Source: JBHJGP01 sp050331695
Lineage (GTDB): Bacteria; Pseudomonadota; Alphaproteobacteria; Geminicoccales; Geminicoccaceae
DNA: 64,000 nucleotides
Assembly (NCBI GenBank): GCA_050331695.1
Contig: JBHJGP010000005.1
Span: forward strand, 1 to 64,000
Direction: 5' to 3'
Position 1 is the stretch's first letter; each line of letters opens with the position of its first letter. This document shows, piece after piece, positions 51,216-60,047 of this stretch. The notes below the pieces were generated by a model, which saw only the letters and a list, made by a program, of their open reading frames with translations, was not told the DNA's origin and made no database searches. Position numbers and translations under genes: made by a program.

Positions 51216-52040
51216 ATGGCCATGCTCAGTTTTGAAAGGAAGTACCGGGTCCGCGGTGGAACGCTGCTGGGCGGAGATCTGTTCGATTTCTGGGTCGGCG
51301 CTTTCTATGTCGGCTTCTTCGGGGTCACGACGATCTTCTTCTCGATCTTCGGCACGCTCTTGATCATCTACGGTGCCGCGATCGGTCCCACCTGGAACCC
51401 CTGGACGATCAACATAGCGCCGCCCGATCTTAGCTACGGCCTGGGCATGGCGCCTCTCAAAGAGGGTGGTCTCTGGCAATTGATCACGATCTGCGCGATC
51501 GGCGCGTTCGTGTCCTGGGCGCTCCGCCAGGCGGAAATCGCCCGCAAGCTCGGCATGGGCTATCACATTCCGGTCGCGTTCGGCTTCGCGATCTTCGCCT
51601 ACATTTCCCTGGTGGTGATCAGGCCGGTCTTGATGGGCGCCTGGGGACACGCCTTTCCCTACGGCATCTTCAGCCATCTCGATTGGGTCTCTAACGTCGG
51701 CTACCAATATCTGCACTTCCACTACAATCCGGCGCTCATGCTGGCGGTGAGCTTCTTCTTCACCACCGTGCTAGCGCTCTCGCTCCACGGTTCTCTGGTC
51801 CTGTCCGCGACCAATCCGGGCAAGGGCGAGAGGGTCAAGACGCCGGAGCATGAGGACACCTTCTTCCGTGACACCATCGGCTACTCGATCGGCACGCTGG
51901 GCATTCACCGGCTGGGGCTGTTCCTGGCGCTGAATGCCGGTTTCTGGAGTGCCGTCTGCATCATCATCAGTGGCCCGTTCTGGACCCGAGGCTGGCCGGA
52001 ATGGTGGAACTGGTGGCTTGACCTGCCGATCTGGTCCTGA
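51216..52040 (+). CDS. pufL: photosynthetic reaction centre subunit L
   Basis: A 274-residue membrane protein with five helices. MAMLSFERKYRVRGGTLLGGDLFDFWVG is the standard N-terminus. Pigment and iron ligands are in place: FSHLDWVSN, FHYNPALM (special pair His), LSLHGSLVLSA (iron His) and GIHRLGLFLAL (iron His). It overlaps nothing and starts 55 bases after the intercistronic hairpin. Confidence 0.98.
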   Translation: MAMLSFERKYRVRGGTLLGGDLFDFWVGAFYVGFFGVTTIFFSIFGTLLIIYGAAIGPTWNPWTINIAPPDLSYGLGMAPLKEGGLWQLITICAIGAFVSWALRQAEIARKLGMGYHIPVAFGFAIFAYISLVVIRPVLMGAWGHAFPYGIFSHLDWVSNVGYQYLHFHYNPALMLAVSFFFTTVLALSLHGSLVLSATNPGKGERVKTPEHEDTFFRDTIGYSIGTLGIHRLGLFLALNAGFWSAVCIIISGPFWTRGWPEWWNWWLDLPIWS

Positions 52041-52057
52041 GTCTGGGGAGAACGAGC

Positions 52058-53026
52058 ATGCAGTATCAGAACATCTTCACCCAGGTTCAGGTCGCGGGCC
52101 CTACTGAAGTGGGCATCCCGCTTGGCCCTGGCAATGAAGCCCGAACCGGGACGCCCTCGATCAATTACTGGTTCGGCAAGATCGGCAACGCCCAGGTCGG
52201 CCCGATCTATCTCGGCTGGCTTGGCGTCCTTTCGATCTTCTCCGGCTTCGTCGCCTTTGAGATCATCGGCCTCAACATGTGGGCGTCGGTCGGCTGGGAT
52301 CCGATCCAGTTCGTGCGCCAGCTCTTCTGGCTCGCCCTCGAGCCGCCGGCACCGGAGTATGGACTCAGCATTCCGCCGATGAACGAGGGCGGCTGGTGGC
52401 TGCTCGCCGGCTTTTTCCTCACCGTCTCAGTGCTTCTTTGGTGGCTTCGGACCTATCGCCGGGCGATCCAGCTCGGCATGGGGACCCACGTTGCCTGGGC
52501 GTTTGCCGCGGCCATCTGGCTGTTTCTGGTTCTGGGCTTCATCCGGCCGCTGCTGATGGGCAGTTGGAGCGAAGCGGTGCCGTTCGGCATCTTTCCGCAC
52601 CTCGACTGGACGGCCGCGTTTTCGATCCGCTACGGCAATCTTTTCTACAACCCGTTCCACGCGCTCTCGATTGTCTTCCTCTACGGCGCGACGCTTCTGT
52701 TCGCCATGCATGGTGCCACCATCCTCGCGGTGAGCCAGCTCGGCGGCGAACGGGAGATCGAGCAGATCACCGACCGCGGTACGGCTTCGGAGCGGGCAGC
52801 CCTGTTCTGGCGTTGGACCATGGGCTTCAACGCGACCATGGAATCGATCCATCGTTGGGCCTGGTGGTTCGCCGTTCTCTGCCCGCTTACCGGTGGTATC
52901 GGCATCCTCCTCACCGGCACGGTGGTCGACAATTGGTATCTGTGGGCGGTCAAGCATGATTTCGCCCCGGCCTACCCGGACGTCATGCCGCCGGCGGCCG
53001 ATCCAACCGCAGGAGCTGGCCAATGA
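52058..53026 (+). CDS. pufM: photosynthetic reaction centre subunit M
   Basis: A 322-residue membrane protein with five helices. Signature segments: FPHLDWTAAFS, NLFYNPFHALSI (special-pair His), FAMHGATILA (iron His), and FWRWTMGFNATMESIHRWAWW (iron His). The quinone-site Trp in the last segment is conserved. The start follows pufL by 17 bases and the stop overlaps pufC. Confidence 0.98.
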   Translation: MQYQNIFTQVQVAGPTEVGIPLGPGNEARTGTPSINYWFGKIGNAQVGPIYLGWLGVLSIFSGFVAFEIIGLNMWASVGWDPIQFVRQLFWLALEPPAPEYGLSIPPMNEGGWWLLAGFFLTVSVLLWWLRTYRRAIQLGMGTHVAWAFAAAIWLFLVLGFIRPLLMGSWSEAVPFGIFPHLDWTAAFSIRYGNLFYNPFHALSIVFLYGATLLFAMHGATILAVSQLGGEREIEQITDRGTASERAALFWRWTMGFNATMESIHRWAWWFAVLCPLTGGIGILLTGTVVDNWYLWAVKHDFAPAYPDVMPPAADPTAGAGQ

Positions 53027-54051
53027 ACATCTGGGGACCGTTGGCGATTTGCGCCGGTTCGCTTCTCACCATCGCCATGATCACGACGGCCGGCTGGGAC
53101 CGGCCGCCGATCGAGGCGGAGCAGGTCGGTTTCCGTGGAGTTGGCATGGAACAGATCACCAACCCCCGGGATCGGGCCGACGACGCGCCGCGGCACGAGG
53201 TTCCAGAGGAGCCCTGGCCCTTGGAGCTGGCGGCGGCGGACGAGCCCACGGCCGGCGAGATATACGAGAACGTGCAGGTGCTGGGGCACCTGGGTGACGA
53301 TCAGTTCAATCGCCTGATGGCGGCGATGACCGAATGGGTTTCGCCTGAACAGGGCTGCAACTACTGCCACAACCCGGAGAACATGGCCGACGACAATATT
53401 TACACCAAGATCGTCTCCCGGCGGATGTTGCAGATGACCCAGCATATCAACGCCAACTGGCAGGATCATGTTGGGCAGGTGGGAGTCACCTGTCACACCT
53501 GTCACCGGGGCAAGCCGGTGCCGGAACAGATCTGGTTCTCCCAGGCGGTCGAAGAGCAGGGTATCCTTGGCGATACGGCGGGCCAGAACCGGGTCGCGAC
53601 CATGGTTGGGACGACGTCGCTTCCTTACGATCCGTTCACGCCCTTCTTCACGAGCGATCCGGAAGACATCCGGGTGATATCCCTGAATGCGCTGCCCACC
53701 GATCACGAGAGTAAGATCAAGCAGACTGAATGGACCTATGGTCTGATGATCCACATGTCCGAATCGCTGGGCGTGAACTGCACCTACTGTCACAACAGCC
53801 GGTCGTTCTTCGCCTGGGATCAAAGCCGGCCGCAACGGACGACGGCCTGGCACGGCATCCAGATGGTCCGGGATCTCAATCAGGACTATCTGACGCCGCT
53901 CGGGCCCCAATATCCTAACTACCGGCTCGGTGACGATTTGGGTGATGCGCCGAAAGCCCATTGCGGGACCTGCCATCTGGGCGTGAACCAGCCGCTCTAC
54001 GGCGCCGAAATGTTGGCAGCCTATCCCTCACTGGCCGAGGAGGCTCAATAA
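53023..54051 (+). CDS. pufC: reaction-centre tetrahaem cytochrome PufC
   Basis: A 342-residue periplasmic cytochrome that re-reduces the special pair. Four CxxCH haem motifs are visible: CNYCH, CHTCH, CTYCH and CGTCH, in the usual two-plus-two arrangement. The N-terminus has a hydrophobic anchor (about 5-22, GPLAICAGSLLTIAMITTAG) but no lipobox Cys, so it is held by the uncleaved helix rather than by lipid as in Blastochloris. ATGA overlap with pufM. Confidence 0.97.
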   Translation: MNIWGPLAICAGSLLTIAMITTAGWDRPPIEAEQVGFRGVGMEQITNPRDRADDAPRHEVPEEPWPLELAAADEPTAGEIYENVQVLGHLGDDQFNRLMAAMTEWVSPEQGCNYCHNPENMADDNIYTKIVSRRMLQMTQHINANWQDHVGQVGVTCHTCHRGKPVPEQIWFSQAVEEQGILGDTAGQNRVATMVGTTSLPYDPFTPFFTSDPEDIRVISLNALPTDHESKIKQTEWTYGLMIHMSESLGVNCTYCHNSRSFFAWDQSRPQRTTAWHGIQMVRDLNQDYLTPLGPQYPNYRLGDDLGDAPKAHCGTCHLGVNQPLYGAEMLAAYPSLAEEAQ

Positions 54052-54166
54052 GGGCTAAATGTGGTCTGATAGCACTGGCGCGGCGTCGACGGGGATCGGT
54101 CCTTTGCGGGCGCGGCGCCAAGGTCTTGGGCTCCAACATTCAAGAGGGAAACAGGGGGAAACGGGC

Positions 54167-54538
54167 GTGCGCTTCGTCATGGGTCTTGGTTTAGCGATTT
54201 CGGGTCTTGTTTTTGCGATGCCTGCGGAAACGAGGGCGCAGGACTACGACAATCCGCAGAATGGTATCGCGCCGTGCGTCGTTTTGAATGGCTATGAAAT
54301 GACCAGCCGCGGATCGGGTGAAGCGGAACGTTATCGGGCTTCGGTCAATCTTGAGAACATCTGCGGCCGGACCGTCGAGCTGGCCGTTTGCTTTCGTTTC
54401 GTCGAAGAGGTCGATGGCAGTGGCGAGGCCAGCTGCCATGACGATGTGCTCCGCCCTTGGAGCCGCTCAAGCTATGCGTCCTCGGCCGTGCCGGTGAGAA
54501 TAACCGGCCCCGAATATCAGTGGCGGTACCTCGAATAA
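54167..54538 (+). CDS. unknown small secreted protein at the end of the puf operon
   Basis: About 123 residues. A clear signal peptide (MGLGLAISGLVFAMPAETRAQ) is followed by a mature domain of about 95 residues with four cysteines (in APCVVL, NICGRT, AVCFRF, ASCHDD), enough for two disulfides. I do not recognise the family. GTG 54167 follows GGGGGAAACGG; ATG 54179 is an alternative. It lies 115 bases after pufC and directly before the operon terminator, so it is probably co-transcribed with the reaction centre genes. Confidence 0.6.
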   Translation: MRFVMGLGLAISGLVFAMPAETRAQDYDNPQNGIAPCVVLNGYEMTSRGSGEAERYRASVNLENICGRTVELAVCFRFVEEVDGSGEASCHDDVLRPWSRSSYASSAVPVRITGPEYQWRYLE

Positions 54539-54563
54539 GCCAAAGCTAAGGGTCCGATGAAGG

Positions 54564-54600
54564 AAGGGCCGGTGGTCTCGACCACCGGCCCTTTATCTTC
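54564..54600 (+). terminator. intrinsic terminator of the puf operon
   Basis: A perfect 13-bp stem, AAGGGCCGGTGGT (54564-54576) with ACCACCGGCCCTT (54581-54593), closes a four-base loop and is followed by TTATCTTCT. It separates the puf operon from the converging hemA gene. Confidence 0.9.
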
Positions 54601-54624
54601 TCACTTCGTTTGAAAGTGCCGGGA

Positions 54625-55836
54625 CTAGGCGGCGCGCTTCAGTCCGATGCGGGACCAGATCGCCGACAGGGCGTCGATCAGATGATCGATGTCGGCGTCA
54701 CTGTGCACCGGCGAGGGCGTGATCCGGAGCCGTTCGGTGCCGCGCGGCACGGTCGGATAGTTGATCGGCTGAACGTAGATCCCGTACTGGTCCAGGAGCG
54801 TGTCGCCGATCGCCTTGCACTGAACCGGATCCCCGACCATCACCGGCACGATGTGGCTGGGATTGGTGAGATGGGGAACGCCGATCGCATCCAGCCTCCG
54901 GCGAACCTTGGCGACACGGTCCTGCTGGAGGGCGCGCTCGCCCTGACTGCGCTTCAGATGGCGAATGCTGGTCATGGCACCGGCCGCGAGCGCCGGCGGC
55001 AGAGCGGTCGTGAAAATGAAACCCGATGCGAAGCTGCGCACGAAATCACAGAGATTGGCCGACGCGGCGATGTAGCCACCCATGACTCCGAAGGCTTTGC
55101 CGAGCGTGCCCTCGATAACCGTCAGCCGATGGCTCAGCCCCTCGCGTTCGGCGATGCCGCCGCCGCGAGGGCCGTAGAGCCCCACCGCGTGGACCTCGTC
55201 CAGATAGGTCATCGCGCCATGGGCCTCGGCGACATCGCAGATCTCGGCGATTGGAGCGATGTCGCCGTCCATCGAGTAGACGCTCTCGAAGGCAATCAGT
55301 TTCGGCGCGCCCGGATCCAAGGTCCGCAGCACCCGCTCGAGATCCTGGGGATCATTGTGTTTGAACAGATATTTGCGGGCGCGGCTGTGGCGGATCCCCT
55401 CGATCATCGAAGCATGGTTGCTGGCATCCGAGAGCACGATGCAATCCGGAATGCGCGAGGCGAGTGTGCTGAGCGACGCCCAGTTCGACACATAACCTGA
55501 CGTGAACAAGAGCGCCGCCTCCTTGCCGTGAAGGTCGGCGAGCTCCTGTTCCAGCAGAACATGATAGTGATTGGTGCCGGAGATGTTGCGCGTGCCGCCG
55601 GCACCGGCACCACAGTGGTCTATCGCCTGGTGCATGGCGGCCAGAACCTCAGGATGCTGGCCCATGCCAAGATAATCGTTCGAGCACCAGACCGTGACTG
55701 GGGAGCGGCCATCACCGCCATGGTGTACCGCTTTCGGAAATGAGCCGGCATGGCGTTCAAGATCGGCGAAGATCCGATAGCGCCCCTCGTCCCGCAGACC
55801 GTCGAGTTGATCTTGGAAATAGGTCTCGAAGTCCAT
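54625..55836 (-). CDS. hemA: 5-aminolevulinate synthase
   Basis: A 403-residue pyridoxal-phosphate enzyme that condenses glycine and succinyl-CoA to 5-aminolevulinate, the first tetrapyrrole precursor. The N-terminal MDFETYFQDQLDGLRDEGRYRIF, glycine site CSNDYLGMGQHP, and the Schiff-base lysine in IEGTLGKAFGVMGGYIA are all present. ATG 55836 lies 6 bases after GGGAG; the ATG at 55839 is next to it. The start overlaps the puhE stop, so hemA is coupled to the puh operon. Confidence 0.96.
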   Translation of the reverse strand: MDFETYFQDQLDGLRDEGRYRIFADLERHAGSFPKAVHHGGDGRSPVTVWCSNDYLGMGQHPEVLAAMHQAIDHCGAGAGGTRNISGTNHYHVLLEQELADLHGKEAALLFTSGYVSNWASLSTLASRIPDCIVLSDASNHASMIEGIRHSRARKYLFKHNDPQDLERVLRTLDPGAPKLIAFESVYSMDGDIAPIAEICDVAEAHGAMTYLDEVHAVGLYGPRGGGIAEREGLSHRLTVIEGTLGKAFGVMGGYIAASANLCDFVRSFASGFIFTTALPPALAAGAMTSIRHLKRSQGERALQQDRVAKVRRRLDAIGVPHLTNPSHIVPVMVGDPVQCKAIGDTLLDQYGIYVQPINYPTVPRGTERLRITPSPVHSDADIDHLIDALSAIWSRIGLKRAA

Positions 55837-56726
55837 CATCGTCTCCCGAGCGGAAGCGACACCCTGGCGGGTGCCGACGGTGGAAGGGTCGCTAAAACGT
55901 GGGCGGCGCCGGTTTTGCGGGTTCGGTGAGGGCTTTTGTCCGTTGGCGAGGACCGCTCTGGACCAGAAACGCCGTTGGTTTTGTGAAACCAGCGCCACAG
56001 CGCGCTGTCCTTCACGGGCAACACCAGAAACCAGTGTTCCAGCAGAGCCAAAGCCAGCAGTGTGGCGAGAAGCGCGTAGACCGTCTTCTGTTCGACCGTC
56101 ACCGCCTGAAGGGCTGCTCCGACCAGCAGGGCCAGGACAAGGGTGCCGATGGTCACCGAGATCGGAAACAGCCAGTTCATCCGCGCCTTCGCCAAGTAGG
56201 GCCGCAGAAACGTCAGATGATCCGGCAACAATTCCTCATGGGGCCGGGGCACGCCCAGAAACAGGTTGAACTTGGCGCTCAGCCGCATCACCCACAACAG
56301 CGCGAAGGTCCAAAGGCCGAGCTGGTTGGCATGGTTCCAGGTGAGCGCGCCGACGAGCAGCAACGTCAAAGCGATCGCCAGCTCATGATAGATGACGGTG
56401 CTCGTCGCATCGACGAAATGAGGCCAACCCCGCCGGCGGGGCGACAGGCTCCGATCGGCGGCTGGACCCGTAACGAGACCGGTCAGAAAACTGATCTCAT
56501 GCCACGCCCAGACGCAGATGGCGGCAGTGAACGCCAGATAGACGGCGGCGAGGCCGGTCTGATCACGCGTGGCAACCAGCACCCAGAGGGCCGCGAAAGC
56601 GACCAGGCTCGCCCCCGTCAGGGTCCAGCGATAGCTCTGGCGGGGCAATGCGATCAAACTGAAGATGACGCCGGTGCTGAGCCACCAGAGAAATAGCGCG
56701 AACAGGGCTGGATAGGCGTAGTCCAT
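55836..56726 (-). CDS. puhE: putative photosynthetic complex assembly protein PuhE
   Basis: A 296-residue membrane protein with about seven hydrophobic helices. The blocks ICVWAWHEISFLTGLVTGP, HELAIALTLLLVGALTW and LGVPRPHEELLPDHLTFLRPYL are characteristic of PuhE. It modulates reaction-centre and antenna levels in Rhodobacter. The C-terminal 45 residues are polar and probably disordered. It follows acsF by 13 bases. Confidence 0.92.
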   Translation of the reverse strand: MDYAYPALFALFLWWLSTGVIFSLIALPRQSYRWTLTGASLVAFAALWVLVATRDQTGLAAVYLAFTAAICVWAWHEISFLTGLVTGPAADRSLSPRRRGWPHFVDATSTVIYHELAIALTLLLVGALTWNHANQLGLWTFALLWVMRLSAKFNLFLGVPRPHEELLPDHLTFLRPYLAKARMNWLFPISVTIGTLVLALLVGAALQAVTVEQKTVYALLATLLALALLEHWFLVLPVKDSALWRWFHKTNGVSGPERSSPTDKSPHRTRKTGAAHVLATLPPSAPARVSLPLGRR

Positions 56727-56739
56727 CCAGGGCGTCTTT

Positions 56740-57807
56740 CTACCAGACCGGTGCCAGGCGGATTTGCTGGGGAAGCTCGTTCTTCTTCACAGGCACCAGG
56801 TAGAGCCGCAGAAACGCAGCCCCCGCCGCAGCCATCAACCCCGCCTGCTTCAACTTGCCCAAGATGCCGCCATCCGCCTTGGCCCGATTGATCCCCTCAT
56901 TGATTTTACGAAGCCGCTCGAGGCCGGCCCGGAACGCCGGATGGTCGAGATTGAGCTCCACCGGGAAAACCTGGTGGGAGATCTCGCTGGTGATCTCGAA
57001 TACCCGGTAATCATACTCCGTCGGGTCCATGCCCAGCGCCTGGTGGAAGGCCGGCCGCGCATGGTCGCGGACATACATGGTCGCGAAGACGGCGAGCAGG
57101 AAGAACCGAACCCAGAGCTTGTTGCGGCCTTCGAGGACTTCCGGATTGGCCCGCATCAACAGGGCGAACGCTTCGCCGTGGCGAAACTCGTCGTTACACC
57201 AGAGCTCGAACCACTTGAAGATCGGATGGAAACGCTGATCCGGGTTCTGCTCCAAATGGCGGAAGATGGTGATGTAGCGGGCATAGCCGATCTTCTCCGA
57301 CAGATATGTCGCATAGAAGATGAACTTCGGCCTGAAGAAGGTGTATTTTTTCGTCTTTGTCAGAAAACCCAGATCGACGCCGATGCCGAATTCCTTGAGC
57401 GCGTCGTTGATGAAGCCGGCATGGCGGCTTTCGTCGCGGCTCATGAACTTGAACAGTTCCTTGATGTCCGGGTTGTTGATCCGTTTTCTGATCTCGGCGT
57501 AGAGCACGCAGCCCGAGAACTCCGCCGTCAGCGAACTGACGAGAAAATCGATGAACTCCTTGCGCAGTTCCGGCGGCAGATCGTTCAAATCGATCTTGTC
57601 CCAGTCCTCGTTTCGCTTGAAGTGACCTTTGTTGGGATCGCCGCGCATCTCGTCCAAGAGGGCATCCCACTGGGGACGGATGGCGGACACGTCGAGCCGG
57701 TCCATCGCCTCGAAATCGGTGGTGTAGAAACGCGGGCTCAGCATGGTGTCCTGCTGGGCAATCTCCGTCGTCTCGTTCGGCGCATTGGTGGGAAGGATCG
57801 CGTTCAT
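56740..57807 (-). CDS. acsF: aerobic Mg-protoporphyrin IX monomethyl ester cyclase AcsF
   Basis: A 355-residue diiron oxygenase that closes ring E using O2. Ferritin-like ligand motifs include LTAEFSGCVLYAEI, MSRDESRHAGFIND and ELWCNDEFRHGEAFALL. The N-terminal LSPRFYTTDFEAMDRLDVSAIRPQWDALLDE is typical. Its presence shows that bacteriochlorophyll can be made with oxygen; the oxygen-independent cyclase BchE is not in the window. The start overlaps the preceding ORF by ATGA. Confidence 0.97.
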   Translation of the reverse strand: MNAILPTNAPNETTEIAQQDTMLSPRFYTTDFEAMDRLDVSAIRPQWDALLDEMRGDPNKGHFKRNEDWDKIDLNDLPPELRKEFIDFLVSSLTAEFSGCVLYAEIRKRINNPDIKELFKFMSRDESRHAGFINDALKEFGIGVDLGFLTKTKKYTFFRPKFIFYATYLSEKIGYARYITIFRHLEQNPDQRFHPIFKWFELWCNDEFRHGEAFALLMRANPEVLEGRNKLWVRFFLLAVFATMYVRDHARPAFHQALGMDPTEYDYRVFEITSEISHQVFPVELNLDHPAFRAGLERLRKINEGINRAKADGGILGKLKQAGLMAAAGAAFLRLYLVPVKKNELPQQIRLAPVW

Positions 57808-58112
57808 AGCCGTCTCCCGTTCGAGAAGCTAAATTCCAACAATTCCATGAACTCCAAATCGCCCGTCAGGCGGGTCCAAAACCGTTCGATCGGACTGGCG
57901 CGGGTGACGCGAGCACGCCGCTCGAACACCCGGCTTTCACCGAACGGCACGTCGACGGGCTCACCCAAAACCTGCACCTCGTCGCCGGGCTCGATTTCGA
58001 CCCCGTCCTCGAGGCTGACATGGGCGTTGAGAAAGTCGAAGCTGTTCTCCACCTCGACCCGGCAAGGCACTTCGAAGGTCTTCCGGCTCCAGAGCGCGCC
58101 GAGCCCCATCAT
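57804..58112 (-). CDS. conserved-looking unknown protein between puhC and acsF
   Basis: A 102-residue soluble protein, MMGLGALWSRKTFEVPCRVE..., with a central beta-rich segment VEIEPGDEVQVLGEPVDVPFGES that looks like a small barrel or SH3-like fold, and a C-terminal helical part (SPIERFWTRLTGDLEFMELLEFSF). It overlaps puhC and acsF by ATGA at both ends, so it is translated strictly with photosynthesis genes. I believe ORFs of this type occur at this place in other purple bacteria; no function is known to me. Confidence 0.75.
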   Translation of the reverse strand: MMGLGALWSRKTFEVPCRVEVENSFDFLNAHVSLEDGVEIEPGDEVQVLGEPVDVPFGESRVFERRARVTRASPIERFWTRLTGDLEFMELLEFSFSNGRRL

Positions 58113-58576
58113 GCGTCCTCTGCGCCGCCCAGCAGTTGCGCGAAAGCCTCGGCATTGGTGGCGCCGAAACCCTGGAGCGCAATGCGTCGTCCGGTCGCCG
58201 GATCTTCCAGGACCATGTGGCCGTTCGACCAGCGGCTCAGGCGGAAGGGCGGCTCCATGCCGATCGAGCTCCGCTTGCGCTCACGGGCGAGACCCCGCAT
58301 CACGCCCCGGACGAAGCCGCCTTGGCCGGGCGCATAGCGCGCGATCTCGGTGCCTTCGTGAAAGTCGAAGACACCGATGCCACCCTGGGGCAGATCCGCG
58401 AAGCGGAGCTCACGCACCTGGCTGGGCTCGGCGATGGCAAGTGCCGTCCGATCGTTGCCGAGGCGGTGGGTCGAAGCCAGCGCGAGCGTGAGCGCAATGA
58501 TCCCGGCGGCCCCAAGAAGCGCTGCCCGGGGGATCTCGCTCCTGGCCTGTCGATCGGATCGTGTCGGCTCTGCCAT
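58109..58576 (-). CDS. puhC: photosynthetic complex assembly protein PuhC
   Basis: A 155-residue protein with one N-terminal membrane helix (AALLGAAGIIALTLALASTHRLG) and a periplasmic domain with LRFADLPQGGIGVFDFHEGTEI, FVRGVMRGLARERKRSSIG and MVLEDPATGRRIALQGFGATNAEAFAQLL, the PuhC pattern. It aids assembly of the LH1-reaction-centre core. ATG 58576 has GGAGG at the right distance. Confidence 0.93.
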   Translation of the reverse strand: MAEPTRSDRQARSEIPRAALLGAAGIIALTLALASTHRLGNDRTALAIAEPSQVRELRFADLPQGGIGVFDFHEGTEIARYAPGQGGFVRGVMRGLARERKRSSIGMEPPFRLSRWSNGHMVLEDPATGRRIALQGFGATNAEAFAQLLGGAEDA

Positions 58577-58599
58577 CGGTCCTCCCCCAATCCCGTCCG

Positions 58600-59253
58600 T
58601 CAAGCTGCCTTGGCCACCAGGCCCGCCGGTTCGCCCGCGGCCTCCTGCGGCCGATCGCTCAGTTGGATCCGCTTCGGATCGTAGGTCGCGACCGCCCGGC
58701 CCAGGATGGCCGCCACCTCGGATGCCTCCGGGATCGCGCGCAACATCGGCTGCGGTGTCCGATAGTGCCATGGTCGAACGTGGGGCCAAAGATGAAGATA
58801 GGCAATCCGGTCCGGTCCGGTGGTCGTGACCGGGATGTCGCCGACGTCGTCGCGGCGAACCTTTAACGCCGCACCCGCGATCTGGGCGAAGGGAAGGTTG
58901 ATGGTCATCGGCAGCGCCACGCCGAAGCGCATCACGATCCGCCGGTTGGTGATAGTGTAAAGCGTCGAGCGGGCGTTGAGCCAGGCGAGCAGACCCAAGA
59001 GCCAGATGCCGCCGACGCTGAGCACCGTCGGCCACAGCACGACGTTCGCCGCCCGGGGAATGGAGCCGCCATCGTGGATCACGAGAAACGCATTCCAGGC
59101 GATCAGGATCGCGCAGTAGAGGGCTGCGGCGCGAACGTGAAAGGCGTCGACGGCGAGGGTGGTCCAGGACGGACGGCCTTGCCAGAGGATATTCTCTCCC
59201 TCGGGCAAACGTTCCGGAAGGCCCGGCACCGGTTCGATCTCATGCTCTCTCAT
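58600..59253 (-). CDS. puhB: photosynthetic complex assembly protein PuhB
   Basis: A 217-residue membrane protein: LPEGENILWQGRPSWTTLAVDAFHVRAAALYCAILIAW at the N-terminus, two further helices, and a bacterial PH-like domain with NARSTLYTITNRRIVMRFG and the end DVGDIPVTTTG. PuhB helps assemble the reaction centre. The ATG at 59253 overlaps the puhA stop by ATGA. Confidence 0.94.
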   Translation of the reverse strand: MREHEIEPVPGLPERLPEGENILWQGRPSWTTLAVDAFHVRAAALYCAILIAWNAFLVIHDGGSIPRAANVVLWPTVLSVGGIWLLGLLAWLNARSTLYTITNRRIVMRFGVALPMTINLPFAQIAGAALKVRRDDVGDIPVTTTGPDRIAYLHLWPHVRPWHYRTPQPMLRAIPEASEVAAILGRAVATYDPKRIQLSDRPQEAAGEPAGLVAKAA

Positions 59254-60020
59254 AGGATCGGCTCCGCGCGAGCAGCCGTGGCGTAAAGCCGGCCGCCATT
59301 GTAGTAGGCGCAGATCTTGTCCTCCTCCAGCAGGGTGATCTGATCCGGGCCAGCGATCGCGGGCACGTCCTTGAACTGCTCCGCCAAGATCGCCGACACC
59401 ATCACGCCACCGCGGCCGATCCGACAGAAATTGATGGGCAGCAGCACCTTGCGGCCGCCTTCGACGATCGACAGATCGACCTCCAGATAGCGGAACAATC
59501 GCTCCGAGACGTCGACCCACAATTCGCTGACGGTTCCGGCGACCTTCCGGTCGGCACCCATGACCTGCTTGCCCCGGGGATCGACGTCGTTCGTGTCGAC
59601 GCCGAATTCGCCAGCCACCCGGAGCGGCACGATCCGCGGCGTGTCCTCACTGGTCATGTCCGGACGATCGGCCCGCTCGGCCCAGGCGGCCGGACCGACA
59701 CCATCGATCATCGGATTGCCGGTGGGAACCAGAGGCGCGCCATCCCAAGGCGCGGTGTCCTGAATATTTGACGGCACGGGATCCCGCCGGTCGTTGGGAA
59801 CGGAGACCGTCTCGCCGTTTGGCAGGTGATAGTCCTTGGGTTCAGGGATCGCAGGGAAGAACTTGCCCGTCGGTCCATCGTTCTCCTTGCTCTCGAGCGG
59901 GTAGCCCTCCCGCTTGTTCTCCCGCACCAGATAGAAGATCAATCCGGCGAAAAACGCCCAGAACACGTAGAGAACCACTTGGGCTACGTCGATGTGAGAG
60001 GTTATGGCGCCGGTTTCCAT
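59250..60020 (-). CDS. puhA: photosynthetic reaction centre subunit H
   Basis: A 256-residue protein with one N-terminal membrane helix (VVLYVFWAFFAGLIFYLVRENKREGYPLE). The cytoplasmic barrel domain carries FPAIPEPKDYHLPNG, APWDGAPLVPTGNPMIDGVGPAAWAERADRPD and VLLPINFCRIGRG. It caps the L/M core and routes protons to the QB site. ATG 60020 follows GGGAG; a TTG precedes it in frame. Confidence 0.97.
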   Translation of the reverse strand: METGAITSHIDVAQVVLYVFWAFFAGLIFYLVRENKREGYPLESKENDGPTGKFFPAIPEPKDYHLPNGETVSVPNDRRDPVPSNIQDTAPWDGAPLVPTGNPMIDGVGPAAWAERADRPDMTSEDTPRIVPLRVAGEFGVDTNDVDPRGKQVMGADRKVAGTVSELWVDVSERLFRYLEVDLSIVEGGRKVLLPINFCRIGRGGVMVSAILAEQFKDVPAIAGPDQITLLEEDKICAYYNGGRLYATAARAEPIL

Positions 60021-60047
60021 CAATCGATCTCCCTCTGGCGATGGGGG

